From NCBI GenBank assembly GCA_965153355.1, contig OZ231126.1, forward strand, positions 29,264,001-29,328,000: a stretch of DNA of 64,000 nt, written 5' to 3'. Origin of the DNA: Flaccisagitta enflata (lineage: Eukaryota; Chaetognatha; Sagittoidea; Aphragmophora). Made by a program: the position numbers and the translations under genes. Below the pieces are notes generated by a model. The model was not told the DNA's origin. It worked only from the letters and a program-made list of their open reading frames with translations, and made no database searches. Positions 17,618 through 64,000 of the stretch are shown piece after piece. Position 1 is the first letter of the stretch. Each line of letters begins with the position of its first letter.

Positions 17618-19002
17618 CACCCCCCTCTGGATAGCCCCCCAAAGAAAAACCAAAAAAACCATTCTGGTGACCCCAAGAACTATCATCTAGGATGTCTTGG
17701 CTACACAAAACAATATCAGACTAAATCATTTGAAAGCAAAATTTGGGAAAAACTCACTTTTTATGCAAAAATCAAGCATTTTTTGCCATATTTGGCACTT
17801 TCATGGTTCATACAGCTTCCAAAACTTAAGAAAATATCTAAAAAGTGTAAGATTAGCTAATGTGTAACTAGTTTTACCTTTTCAAGCTAGTTTGGATGGA
17901 TATTTCAAAGATTAGAGCAAAAAATTCACCTAAAACCAGAAAATCGAATTTTTTTCAGCATTCTTTTGCTTAAAATCATTCAAGCTACATCAATAAGCCT
18001 GTAAACTATAAAAAGTGTGTGGGAACAGTTGAAATTTGTATGGTTTTACCATCTTGAGTAAGTTTGAAGAAATACTTAACTCTTAAAAGCTAAAAAAATG
18101 ACTTAAAAACAGTAAATTTGAGCCTTTTTTAGTATTTTCATGCTGAAATATTATCAATCCTTAAAAACTATCTCATGCAAGTAAAATGTATATATTACAT
18201 AGGAACTAGCAGGATATTCATACTTGTTTGCTGTCACATCTTTCAATGAAGCAGACGTACAGTTGCCTGAACACTAGATCACTTCTGTTGGTCATCCAAC
18301 TTCACACACCTCTCTCTATGGCCACAAAAGAAAAGACACAACATATCTCTGGGTTTTTTTGCTGTTCCAGCTATATGATGGGTAATGTGCTTTTGTATGC
18401 CTAAAAAAGATATCTAACACTAAAAACTAATAAGCATACAAATAGTCAAAACAAAAATAAAAAAGGTTTAATAACTTTTATATTTTATCAAATTCTATGA
18501 AAAATATAAATTAATGAAAGATTTTTTAGCTTTTGAGAGTTAGATATTTCTTCAAACTAACTTAAAATGGTAAAACCATATGTATTTCAACTGTTCCCAC
18601 ACACTTTTTATAGTTTACAGGCTTATTGATGTAGCTTAAATGATTTTAAGCAAAAAAATGCTGAAAAAAACTCGATTTTCTGGTTTAAAATGATTTTTTT
18701 TGCTCTAATCTTTGAAATATCCATCCAAACTAGCTTGAAAAGGTAAAACCAGTTACACATTAGCTATTCTTACACTTTTTAGATATTTTCTAAAGTTTTG
18801 GAAGCTGTATGAACCATGAAAGTGCCATATATAGGAAAAAATGCTTGATTTTTGCATAAAAAGTGACTTTTTCCCAAATTTTGCTTTCAAATGATTTAGT
18901 CTGATGTTGTTTTGTGTAGCCAAGACATCCTAGATGATAGTTCTTGGGGTCCCCAGAATGGGTTTTTTGGTTTTTCTTTGGGGGGCTATCCAGAGGGGGG
19001 TG
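17618..19002. mobile_element. 1385-bp foldback element with AGTA target duplication
   Basis: Ends are CACCCCCCTCTGGATAGCCC and its inverse. AGTA flanks it at 17614-17617 and 19003-19006. The left arm (about 17618-18130) and the right arm (about 18500-19002) are inverted copies with few differences. The interior is AT-rich with no transposase, so it is non-autonomous. The 4-bp target duplication separates it from the TA-flanked elements elsewhere in the window. Confidence 0.85.
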
Positions 19003-19006
19003 AGTA

Positions 19007-19702
19007 CTTGTGATTCCTGCTTGTCCATCTCCTAGCTATGATACTCAACAATTATGATACTTCCAGTTAGCAAGATGCAGAAACAACAGGAACTGACCAA
19101 CGCGATGGACATATTCTTTACTGTCGGCATGGTGAGCATGAAATAAGTTGAAAGTTTGAATAATTTGAATAGTTTGAACTCGTGGCTAGAATGAGCTGCA
19201 GTTTAAAACAGAGACAGGTGCGTAAATTATTCATCATGTGCACTAGGGCGGTTACCTGAAGGGTGAATTTTGCTCAAAATCTAAAATTCCTCCGCCATAC
19301 ATGCCAAACAGCATTTGGTCAGCAAATCAGACAAGCAGAGATCGGTATTTTATCAAGAAACCCGCACGGCAACACAATGGTAAAGCATATAAAAGCAATT
19401 TAACACCCATTGAAACTCTATAGTGTTGCCCTGCGGGTTTTCTTTTCAGACACCGATCTCCGCTTGCCTCAATACCTTTTTAAATATGACTTAGTGTGCA
19501 TGGTTAGTTGGCTGAGGCATTCTGAAATTTGACCACATTTGACCCTCCAGGTAGCCGCCCTAATGTGCACATCATGTGATGGGATAACTGAGAGTGCAAA
19601 AATTCTGCTTCGAATTCAAAGTGTGATAGATACATTTTTCTGGGACCAACAGTGAGCGGAACCGACTATATCTGTTTTGAATACACTTCATTTCCAATCT
19701 CA
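19007..19702. other. Intergenic sequence 3' of the HEPN-kelch gene
   Basis: Contains a foldback-like pair near 19240-19580 (GGGCGGTTACCTGAAGGG against its inverse near 19540). No canonical polyadenylation hexamer was recognised close to the stop at 19703. Confidence 0.4.
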
Positions 19703-26703
<7,001 letters not shown>

Positions 26704-26816
26704 CACAACAGGAAATGGTCTCGTTCAATGTTTCCATAGATTCTATCCGGTGCGTGGACTTGAAAAAACTCAGGAAAATTACTTTAAAATGGTCCGAGTG
26801 AGTCAAAAAGATCTCT

Positions 26817-26864
<48 letters not shown>

Positions 26865-26977
26865 CTTATCAAAACGAGCTCAAGTCGGTAAGAAAAGTCT
26901 TCAGATTTATCTGTGTCGGTTCACCTCTTCTGGTTTAGAATTTTGATTTACTACCATTACACATAGTAGCACTATTT
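26704..26977. other. Upstream region of the HEPN-kelch gene
   Basis: Holds a CT microsatellite (about 26815-26860), which on the - strand is a GA run about 115-155 bases upstream of the start codon. It may lie in the 5' UTR or promoter. No TATA box is evident. Confidence 0.4.
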
Positions 26978-27065
26978 CATTTCATGTCATGTCATGTCAT
27001 GTCATGTCATGTCATGTCATGTCATGTCATGTCATGTCATGTCATGTCATGTCATGTCATGTCAT
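26978..27065. repeat. (ATGTC)n pentanucleotide microsatellite
   Basis: About 16 uninterrupted units of CATGT, each overlapping CATG palindromes, followed by TTTCA units. Confidence 0.95.
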
Positions 27066-27552
27066 TTCATTTTATTTCATTTCATTTCATATCACAATTT
27101 TACAAACACGAAACTACAAACTGGGTCAGTGCGAAACCCGTGGTTTCCATCGAATCATAAGTCGAGGGACGGTGATAAAGAAGGGCATGATATACTCTAA
27201 CTTGACTGTTATTCATTCATATAATGAGTATAGCATATATGGTGCACTTTTTATCGCTGCACAGAATTTTTCTCGCGTTAATAACATTTCTTCGATATCA
27301 CGACTTCAACCTCATTTACGCAGAGAGTTCATCACTGGGCTAATGAACTCCTCTGATGAAAGATAAGAACGTGGAGAAAACAAGGCCGGATACACGGCCA
27401 TCCTAGTCGCGTGCGGGTGGGCAGGAGCAGTGCTGGAGGTCAGTAGGGCATTTGGGCAGGAGCCGTATGTTAAACAGGTCTTCCAAGGGTAATATGTGGT
27501 CAGCGATACCCGTTGCCCTGCTTTGCATGGTTGTAAATCGGAATGAGAGGCA

Positions 27553-27989
27553 GGGCAGCGGCCCCGAAGGGGGCAAAGTCCTGTAGAACATAGGGGACTT
27601 TCGTTCGTTCGTCCGTCCGTTCGTCTGTCCGTCCCCACCAGGCCCTCTCAAGCCTGTAATCTGCACTCTCAGGCCCGAAATCTGCCCTCTCAGGACTAAA
27701 ATCTGCCCTCTCAGGCCTTGAATCTTAGAGGGCAGATTTAAGGCACCTGAGGACGGGTTTAGGGCTAGAGAGGGCAAATTTTAGGCCTGAGAAGGCAGAT
27801 TCAAGGCCTGAGAGGGCAGATTTCAGGCCTGAGAGGACAGATTTTAGGCCTGAGAGGGCAAATTTCAGGCCTGAGAGGACAGATTTCAGGCCTGAGAGGG
27901 CCTGGGGGGACGAACAAACGAACGGACGAACATACAAACAAAAGACCCCTGTGTTCTACAGGACTTCGTCCCCTTCTGGGCCGCTGCCC
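27553..27989. mobile_element. Family B element, internally inverted
   Basis: The left TIR is GGGCAGCGGCCCCGAAGG and the right TIR is the inverse with CCTGTGTTCTACAGGAC. The 21-bp units run as CAGGCCTGAAATCTGCCCTCT in the left third and as AGAGGGCAGATTTCAGGCCTG afterwards, so the array switches orientation once near 27725. Confidence 0.75.
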
Positions 27990-28097
27990 AAAAAGCTCAA
28001 AAACGCCAAAAAAGTTAAACAGGTCGCCCAAGGGCAATATGTGGTCAGCGATACCCGTTGCCCTGCTTTGCATGGTTGTAAATCGGAATGAGAGGCA

Positions 28098-28496
28098 GGG
28101 CAGCAGCCCCAAAGGGGACAAAGTCCTGTAGAACACAGGGGACTTTCGTTCGTTTGTCCATCCGCTCGTCCGCCCCCCCAGGCCCTCTCAGGCCTGAAAT
28201 CTGCCATCTCAGGCCTAAAATCTGTCCTCTCAGGCCTGAGAGGGCAGATTTCAGACCTGAGAGGGCAGATTTAAAGCCTGACAGGCAGGTTTCAGGTCTG
28301 AAAAGGCAAATTTCAGGCCTGAGAGGGCAGATTCAAGGCCTGAGAGGGCAGATTTCAGGCCTGAGAGGGCAGATTTTAGGCCTGAGAGGGCAGATTTCAG
28401 GCCTGAGAGGGCCTGGGGGGATGAACGAATGAACGGACAAACAAACAAAAGTCCCCTGTGTTCTACAGGACTTTGTCCCCTTCGGGGCCGCTGCCC
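28098..28496. mobile_element. Family B element, second nested copy
   Basis: Same ends and same 21-bp unit as the neighbour, again switching orientation, near 28235. It is flanked by the duplicated leader. The unit length is a multiple of three, so long Arg/Pro/Leu heptad frames run through it on both strands without being genes. Confidence 0.75.
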
Positions 28497-28727
28497 AAAA
28501 GGGACCAACCGACTAACCAACCAACCGACGGACCGACATAGCGGGGTGTAGAGTCGCGTAGCACGCGACTAAAGAAAGAAAGAGATGAAGAAGAAGAATA
28601 AGAAGAAAACCAAGAAAAGGAAAAAGAAGCAGAAGATGGAATGAGAGAAGAAGAATGAGAACATGATGGAAAAGAAAAAAAGAGAAAAAGAAAAAGAAAA
28701 AGAAAAAGAAAAAGAAAGATTCGCAAC

Positions 28728-28960
<233 letters not shown>

Positions 28961-29619
28961 CTAGAGAATTAAGCGTGAAAAAGGTGTGCGGTCAATGAAA
29001 CGAGCCTAACCATGTCCAATCAAGGGATTTCATTAGACGCGCAAGATGAAGTCTGAAGCTTTCTCCGATTAAGAAGGAAGAGACTCTTCATGTTAATTAA
29101 AATAAGGCCGGATACTCGGCTTAGACGTCTCGGCGTACACGCTCTTGGTTGAGTAACAACGGGTTATTTTTTTCTGAGGCTCAATGTTGTTATTTGAAAG
29201 ACGATATGAGGCTCAAACCGTTGCTAAACTGTTGTTATTTCTTTCTCATCAATCTTCTAATATAACGATTGATTAGGATGTCTGTACCATAATTCCTTTC
29301 GCTGCTTTCTCTGGAATGACAGCCCCCCCGGCCGGGATCTAGGGTAGGAATGAAACAAATGAGAACAACCATTCAAAATCAGGAACAAAATATTGTTAAA
29401 ACTAAAATACAGTAGAAAAGGCCACCGCTTTTATGAAACCGCTGCACGTTACAATTGAATGCAACGGAAATCATGGCAAATCTAAGAGAAAAGTTGTTAT
29501 TGGTTGGACTTGATGCTGTTGTTATGTTTTTAATTTTCTGAGGCTGACGATGTTGATAGAGATGTTCTTATTTCTTTTGACATTTTGAGCCTCAACGTTG
29601 TTATAAAGTGCGTGTACTC

Positions 29620-29621
<2 letters not shown>

Positions 29622-29700
<79 letters not shown>
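29622..29700. repeat. (CT)n microsatellite
   Basis: Pure CT run. The stretch before it (28975-29621) has GAGGCTCAA motifs and a family A-like fragment near 29103-29120, but no gene. Confidence 0.95.
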
Positions 29701-29701
<1 letters not shown>

Positions 29702-30137
29702 TTACTCTTCAATCTTCTCTCTTGTCAAAGTGACCAAATTTCAACATTTTCACCACAACTACCCTCTCGATGGTTCTTATATTGTAGACATATGAGCCGA
29801 TTTCCCTTTATTCATTACCACTCCAAGCTATGATGATGAAATTTTAAGTTCAGTACAGCTTGGCAAAACTGCGAAAAAACCCACTGTAATGTCATTCTCA
29901 CCCTGGATTGGAAGCCACTTGAGCAGTCATACTAAAAAATTACAGTGGTTGACTTTATATGGGAACCCGCAAATTTCCCATCAAGTCGATCGGTGGGTTA
30001 GCTACAGCTCAGTGCTAAGAGTTTAAGTCGAAAATTAAAAGTGATGCGCAAAGGAACTACATAGTCAGTGAGGGCTCACAAGGCCCTCTTTCATTTATTT
30101 CAGTTTGGGTATAGTGAGGGATGTTGATCCACCTATC

Positions 30138-30232
<95 letters not shown>
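30138..30232. repeat. (CA)n microsatellite
   Basis: About 47 CA units, directly abutting the left end of a foldback element. Confidence 0.95.
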
Positions 30233-30234
<2 letters not shown>

Positions 30235-30812
30235 GGTGAGAATGACATTACAGTGGGTTTTTTCGCAGTTTTGCCAAGCTCATATGTCTACAATATAAGG
30301 ACCATCGAGAGGGAAATCTTTCCTGGAGCGCTTTTTGAAAAAAATCGATTTTTCACCCACAGGGAGGGTGGTGGTAATACAGATTCTTGTGAGTTGCATT
30401 GACTCAATTTTTGATTCCATATTCTTAATCTAGGCAAAATTCCCTTTCATTTGATAGGTCGCACTCTATACTTGTGCAACGAATTTAAAATTTCATTTTT
30501 TGAGTCACCGTTACATAAAGTAACGGTAGCTCAAAATATGAAAACTTTATTTCTGTTTAAAACCATATAGTATGACCTATCAAATGAATGGAAATTTTGC
30601 ATAGAATAACAATATAGAACCAAAAAAATGGGTCAATACAACTCACAAGAATCTGAATTACCACCACCTTTCCTGTACGTGAAAAATCGTTTTTTTTTAT
30701 GAAAAAAGCGCTCCAGAAAAGATTTCCCTCTCGATGGTTCTTTTATTGTACACATATGAGCTTGGCAAAACTGCGAAAAAAAACACTGTAATGTCATTCT
30801 CACCCTGGATTG
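30233..30812. mobile_element. Foldback element, family E
   Basis: Ends are GAGGGTGAGAATGACATTAC and the inverse of GTCATTCTCACCCTGG. The arms are about 250 bases and meet at a central hairpin CACCGTTACATAAAGTAACGG. A partial third copy of an arm lies at 29755-29915. The centre matches the element near 37210-37550, so the two form one family. Confidence 0.75.
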
Positions 30813-31038
30813 GTCGTCAGACAGTATTGAAGGAAAGATACTCACGTTTGTATGAGAAAGAATGAATGAAATGAGCGCGCGCTAGTTTGGTAATTAGGCC
30901 ATTGGACTTGTACATTACTATGGTTTCCACCCGCGGCTTTTGTGTACATATTCTACCTCAGGAGTTAACACAAACGAGCGAAGGCATAAAAGTAAAAGCG
31001 ACTGAGGGAGAGAAAAAATAAAAGTGAGATTTCTGTAT

Positions 31039-31530
<492 letters not shown>

Positions 31531-32354
31531 TAGACAAGAAACAGATAGAATTTGTATTTATGCGATGTTGACATGCCAGTAAAGACTGATCAAAGACTAA
31601 CTGTCGTTATATGCAAGCCATAGGCTACCCCGTATAGGAGGACGAGGATAAAATGTCCGTGGTATTATTTGAATTGGAATTTATTTCGTCCGAAGGAAAG
31701 AAAATTGAATCTTGATGGAATCCGTCGCATCTCATCGTCTGGGCGACGGCTGTTCAGTGATACTCTAAGCAGAATCCAGTGGCGATAAGTTCGATGGCTT
31801 CTTGACCAATCAAGCACTTTCATTGGGTGATTTGGAATTTTCTGAGATGCCCCTTTTAGGAGTGGTCTCCTCTGATAGTGATTGCAGTCGCAGTTGCAGT
31901 AATAGCAGACTTGTTACTATACATGTATCTGTATAGCGGAGGGGTCGGAGGGCCAGCGTTCAGACCCAGTCAAACCTCGAACACTGAGCTGGCAACATGG
32001 GTGTACGGCGAGGAACGTCAGGGACGTCGGCCGACGTCCCTGTTGGTCGGACTTACACCCCTGTCGGACTTAAGCCCATGCAAAAAATAAGGGCTAAAAA
32101 TAAAAAATGATGAAAGAAAAAGTAAAACAAGAAGTGAAAAAGCATACTTTGGGGAATAATGAGAGAGAATGTGTGCCTTTCTATCAAATTTGGTTGTCAT
32201 TTCTGACATGAAAATGTAATCTAAGACCGGAAAAGTTTCAATTTGTTATGATCCCTGTTTGGCTTGAAGCTCTGTCGGACTTGAAATTGTGTGCCCACGG
32301 CCCTTTGAGATTAGATACCGGGCCTTACACTTGTGTCTGGCAATATGGGTAATA

Positions 32355-32992
32355 GTCCAGGTTGTTGAAGAAAGGACTCGGCTTTTCTGGAACAAAGCTT
32401 GAAAATTTGCATACAAGTATTCAAAGTCATGTAGATCATGATAATGATAGGTGCAGTTCAAAAAAATTTGAGCACCTATCTTAAAAATTCTTCTAAAATT
32501 TTTAAAATTATGCCATCGCCAAACCGCTAGAGTGTGGGCGATGAAATTTTATGAGCTAAAAAATTTTATTTTGTACATATGCACACCAAATTTCAGCTCT
32601 CTAGCTTTATTAGAAGCAGAGATATAGCCAATTTACTTTTGTATATAAAAACTGCATTTTTTTGGAAAACGGGTATTTTTGAGAAAAATACACCCAAAAG
32701 TAAATTGGCTATATAACTTCTTCTAATAAAGCTAGAGAGCTGAAATTTGGTATGAACATGTATAAAACAAATATTTTATTGCTCATGAAACTTTATTGCC
32801 CTGAGGCAGACGGTTTGGCGGTGGCATGGTTTTGAAAATTTTATATTGATTTTTAGGATAGGTGCTCACATTTTTTTGACCTGCATCTATCATTATCATG
32901 ATCTACATAACTTTAAATACTAGTATGCAAATTTTCAAGCTTTGTTCCGGAAAAGCCGTGTTTACTCAATTTCACGCATCAACAGACTGGAC
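32355..32992. mobile_element. 638-bp foldback MITE with TA flanks
   Basis: The left arm starts GTCCAGGTTGTTGA and the right arm is the inverse starting GTCCAGTCTGTTGA. TA lies on both sides (32353-32354 and 32993-32994). The arms share TTTTCTGGAACAAAGCTTG and ATGATAATGATAGGTGCAG. The centre is an AT-rich inverted pair around 32640-32690. Confidence 0.8.
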
Positions 32993-33519
32993 TATAAGTA
33001 ATTGTCGATTCATCGGATATGGCACAAAATGTAAAGAATGGAGTTCAAACAAACTGAGTGATGGTTTAACTCCGAATGTCACATAAGCGATAAACCAAAC
33101 ATACATTGTAATTTAAGTAGAGGAATTCAGAGCCTTCGCTCTCATTTTCATGGCTTTATGAAATTTCGATACGGTTATGACTTATGAGTTCGAATATGAA
33201 GCAATAATCTTGGCCATTACGAGGCTAAATCACCCCCACGGGAAATCCCACCGAAAAAAAAGAAAATAAGAAATTTCAGAGTTTCTTCTTTTCATTGCAG
33301 GGGGGGGGGGGGAAAGAGGAGGTAGACCTTGGAGGGGAACGGTAATGTATTCATGCAAACGAGAATTGTGAACTCATGCATGCATGATACACGCGAACTC
33401 TCTAGTGATTGCACAAGCCACTCGCTCATACAAATCAATATCAAAAGTGAAAAACTAAGGGGTCAGTAACCTCAAAGTCAATGGCTCAAACTTACAAAAC
33501 ATGTACGTCCTCTCTATCC

Positions 33520-33717
33520 GTCTTTGGCAGTGTCTGTCTCTGTCTCTCCTTTTCTGACTGTGTGTTTGCGCCTATCTGCCATTATTTGTGTATGTCTATC
33601 TGTCTGTTGGTCTCCCAGTTGCTGTTCCTGGTTTGTCTCGGTCTGTCTGTATGTCTCTTATCTGTGTCTGTCTCTATTTCTGTCTCTGTCCCTATGTCTG
33701 TCTGTCTCTGTCTGTCA

Positions 33718-33752
<35 letters not shown>

Positions 33753-33766
33753 AGCTGTTTGTGTGA

Positions 33767-33845
<79 letters not shown>
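33520..33845. repeat. (CTGT)n(CT)n microsatellite
   Basis: Irregular TCTG units followed by a CT run. The flanks 33000-33519 and 33846-34437 show no exon. The latter is the upstream region of the ABCC gene and has a purine-rich GGAAA stretch at 34290-34410, just before the start codon. Confidence 0.9.
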
Positions 33846-33848
<3 letters not shown>

Positions 33849-34437
33849 ACGGAGTTCCAGGAACTGAAACTGGGTCCCCTTTTTTCCTTCAGAACTCGTT
33901 TGAACTCCTAAGAAGTCCCGGATGCTCTCCGAGTCGACAACCTTAATGTTGTGTCTTAAGTCGCCATTGACTCATTGATGACTCTCTTCGAATCTAGATG
34001 TACCGGCCAATCATTGCATATGCATTATGCATGGCACGATTTTGGAGATAACTGGATGCAAGGCCTTTTACGTCCATATGACTCGCTTGAAAGAAAGCGA
34101 ATAAAAGAAAAATAATAAACTAAGATTGCACGAAAAACAAGTACAACATAAAATTGCCCTTGTAAATGAATGGAAAGAAATCAAATGGATCCGCTCTAAC
34201 GAATGAATTAAATGTAAAGATTTCTTTTTCGTTTTTAAATTTTCCAACCTTTTTGATGTTCAAAACTGCTGACATTGCCTAGAAAATTAGTTGAAGAGGA
34301 GGCGAAGGAAAAAAAGGGAGGAGAGAAAAGGGAGCAACGGGAGAGGAAAGGAAAGAAGGGAGAGAATAGAGGAAAGGAAGGACAGGAAAGAAAAGGAAGG
34401 AAAGGGATGAAAGGGAGAAATTCGTTTTAGTAAAAAG

Positions 34438-62020
<27,583 letters not shown>

Positions 62021-62937
62021 TTTCATAATCGATGATGACTCATGGAGGCTCAGCGCATGCAACGCAGTAAAAGCAGAGTTGTTATGACCTTATATTTTCT
62101 AACGCTTTATATTGAAATGTTACTACACTGGGGGTGTGCCTTCAAATTGATGTTATTGTCGCTCCCAAACGTTAGTTAGTCTCTTTGTAAAACTGGTTTG
62201 CCTATTTGAATATCAATTTTGTATCAAATATACAAATCAAAAACCAAAATAATTGTCGATTGAAAAAAAGAGTACACTTTTGATTTTTTTATAAGCACCT
62301 CGTTTATAAGCACGCTTAGCCTCAAATATTGGTGAAATTTAAGCACATTGATATGCGTGCTCAAGGCTGAGATTTGCAATTTGGAAAAAAAAACTTTGGT
62401 AAGTTTTTTTTTAAAATGCAAATTTCTAGATATTCTTTTTTAGAACCTTAAAAATTAGTAGTTATTCTTTTAGTTAGAATTCAAAATCATCAAAGATATT
62501 TTCAATCTCATACTTTATTATTAGCTGACTAAGCCGAACCTTCAGAATGTTAAGGATTTTGATATTCATAGAAATATTCGAATTTCTAATGATGCTCTAC
62601 ATTATTGTATATGGATACTATTGTATACAGATGCTATTGTATATGGAAACTATTGTATACAGATACTATTATTTAAAAAATTCATCTCTGTAACAAAATC
62701 TAAAGAATTACTAAACGATTAACCAAATGTATTTTTATTGTATTCTATATTAAACGATATTATGTTCTATATTATGAAACATATTCAGTTCTATAATCTG
62801 TATCAAATACACTGAAGATCTATGATAAGCACACAGTTAAGCATATTTTAGCCTCAAAAATGGGATTTTGCAAAGCATGCTCAGCCTCAGCTGAAAAGGG
62901 AGCGTGCTTTTAAAAACAAAAAAGTGTATTTCATAAA
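62021..62937. other. 3' flank of the ABCC gene
   Basis: AT-rich, with short repeats such as CTATTGTATACAGATA near 62600-62680. No gene was seen. Confidence 0.4.
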
Positions 62938-64000
62938 TAAACAAGGCCGGGTACACGGCTACCCTAGTTGCGTGTGGGTGGGCAGGAGCAGTGCTGGAGA
63001 AGGTCACTAGAACATTTGGGCAGGAGCTGTAAGCTGAAAAAGCTCAAAAACGCCAAAAAAGTAATAGTCGCAAAAGCGTTAGATGGTCAGCGGTACCTGT
63101 GCCATGCCCTTGTAGGTTGTGCTTGAAGTTGAAGGGGAAGCAGGGCAGCGGCCCCGAAGGGGTCGATGACCTATGCTTTCACACATATGGGGAATTTTCT
63201 CCTCCTCCTTCTCCGTCAGTCCGCCCCCCCCTCCCAGTCTCGAGGCCTAAATCCCAGTCTTGTGGCCCAAATCCTATCTGAAAGGCCCAAATCCTAGCCT
63301 CAAGGCCAAAATCCTAGCCTGGAGGCCCAAATCCCAGCCTTGAGGCCCAAATGTCATCCTTGAGGCTGGGATATGAACATTGAGGCTTAGCTTTGGGCCT
63401 CACGGCTGAGATTTGACTCTCAAGTCTGGGATTAGGGCCTCCAGGTTAGAATTAGGGCCTTGAGTAGAAAGACCCTCGCCTGAAGGTTCAAAGTAAAGAG
63501 AGTTTTTGGGCAGCGGCCAATGACCTATGCTTTCACACATGGGGAAATTTCTCCTCCTCCTTCTCCTTCTCCTCTTCCTCCTTCTTCTCCGTCCCTCCCC
63601 CTGGCTTCAAAGCTCAAATTGCAGCCTCAAGCTCAAATCACTGTCTCGAGCTTGAATCCCAGGCTCAGGGCTCAAATTCCAACCTCATGGCTTAAATCCC
63701 AGCTTCATCGCTCATGTTCCAATCTTTTGGCTCAAATCCCAGCCTTATGACTCAAATTACAGCCTAGTATAAGTCATCGGTTCCTTCAGGGCCTGCTGAC
63801 CTCTCATATCACCCCTCCTCCTTCTCCTTCCTAGTCTCGAGACCAAAATCAAAGCTTTGAGGCTCAAATCCCCGCTTTGAAGCTCATATTCCAGCCTTGA
63901 GGCTCAAATCTTGGTCTCCAGGCTAAAATCCCAGCCTCGAGGTTCAAATCCCAGCCCTTAAGCTCAAATCCCAGTCTCAAGGCACAAATCCCAGCCTTGA
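62938..64000 (-). mobile_element. Family A repeat carrying family B-type arrays, truncated by the window end
   Basis: Starts AACAAGGCCGGGTACACGGC and GTTGCGTGTGGGTGGGCAGG. The B left end GGGCAGCGGCCCCGAAGGGG occurs at 63143, with a second left-end copy GGGCAGCGGCC near 63508 in the same orientation. Units of about 21 bases (GAGGCCCAAATCCCAGCCTT) follow each. Confidence 0.7.

Larger units (their letters stand above)
27383..28574 (-). mobile_element. Family A repeat carrying two family B insertions
   Basis: The + strand begins AACAAGGCCGGATACACGGCC and GTCGCGTGCGGGTGGGCAGG, and ends GTAGAGTCGCGTAGCACGCG. Inside are family B elements at 27553-27989 and 28098-28496. A duplicated leader (CAATATGTGGTCAGCGATACC then CGTTGCCCTGCTTTGCATGG) precedes each, so the B module was duplicated together with this leader. 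Confidence 0.75.

Overview
This window is nuclear DNA from an intron-rich animal, probably an invertebrate; I cannot name the phylum. Genes have many short exons with GT-AG junctions. Gene content is animal-like: an MRP/ABCC transporter, a DPP4/DPP6-type membrane protein, a HEPN domain of the DZIP3 type and kelch repeats. The space between exons is packed with long microsatellites, foldback and MITE-like elements, and minisatellites. No rRNA gene, intact tRNA gene, CRISPR array or viral gene was seen.

Layout, left to right. (1) 687-1151, + strand: last exon of an ankyrin-repeat protein whose 5' part lies outside the window. (2) 9541-4311, - strand: the first three exons of a dipeptidyl-peptidase-like type II membrane protein; its remaining exons were not found. 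(3) About 9.6-19.7 kb: no convincing gene, only tandem repeats, microsatellites, hairpin-ended repeats and a 1.4 kb foldback element with 4-bp target duplications. (4) 26703-19703, - strand: a complete seven-exon gene of 575 codons joining an N-terminal DZIP3-like HEPN domain (RNFLAH motif) to a C-terminal kelch propeller. (5) About 26.9-34.4 kb: repeats, including two nested 21-bp-minisatellite elements. (6) 34438-62020, + strand: a complete 26-exon ABCC/MRP4-like transporter of 1665 codons. (7) 62.0-64.0 kb: 3' flank and another repeat composite that runs off the window.

The two complete models were built by hand from splice sites and family similarity. In each, every intron phase agrees and the summed exon length is a multiple of three (1728 and 4998 nt), which is strong internal support.

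The main unusual points are these. The ABCC protein keeps both Walker A motifs, but both LSGGQ signatures are replaced by LTPxQ, and in NBD2 the Q-loop Gln, catalytic Glu and H-loop His are replaced, so it looks like a non-canonical or non-hydrolysing ABCC. Exon-intron junctions have repeatedly been turned into tandem arrays, carrying copies of exon ends plus their own splice sites. Microsatellites begin at or within a few bases of splice donors in about half of the ABCC introns. An abundant repeat family has three mutually complementary terminal arms that covary between copies.
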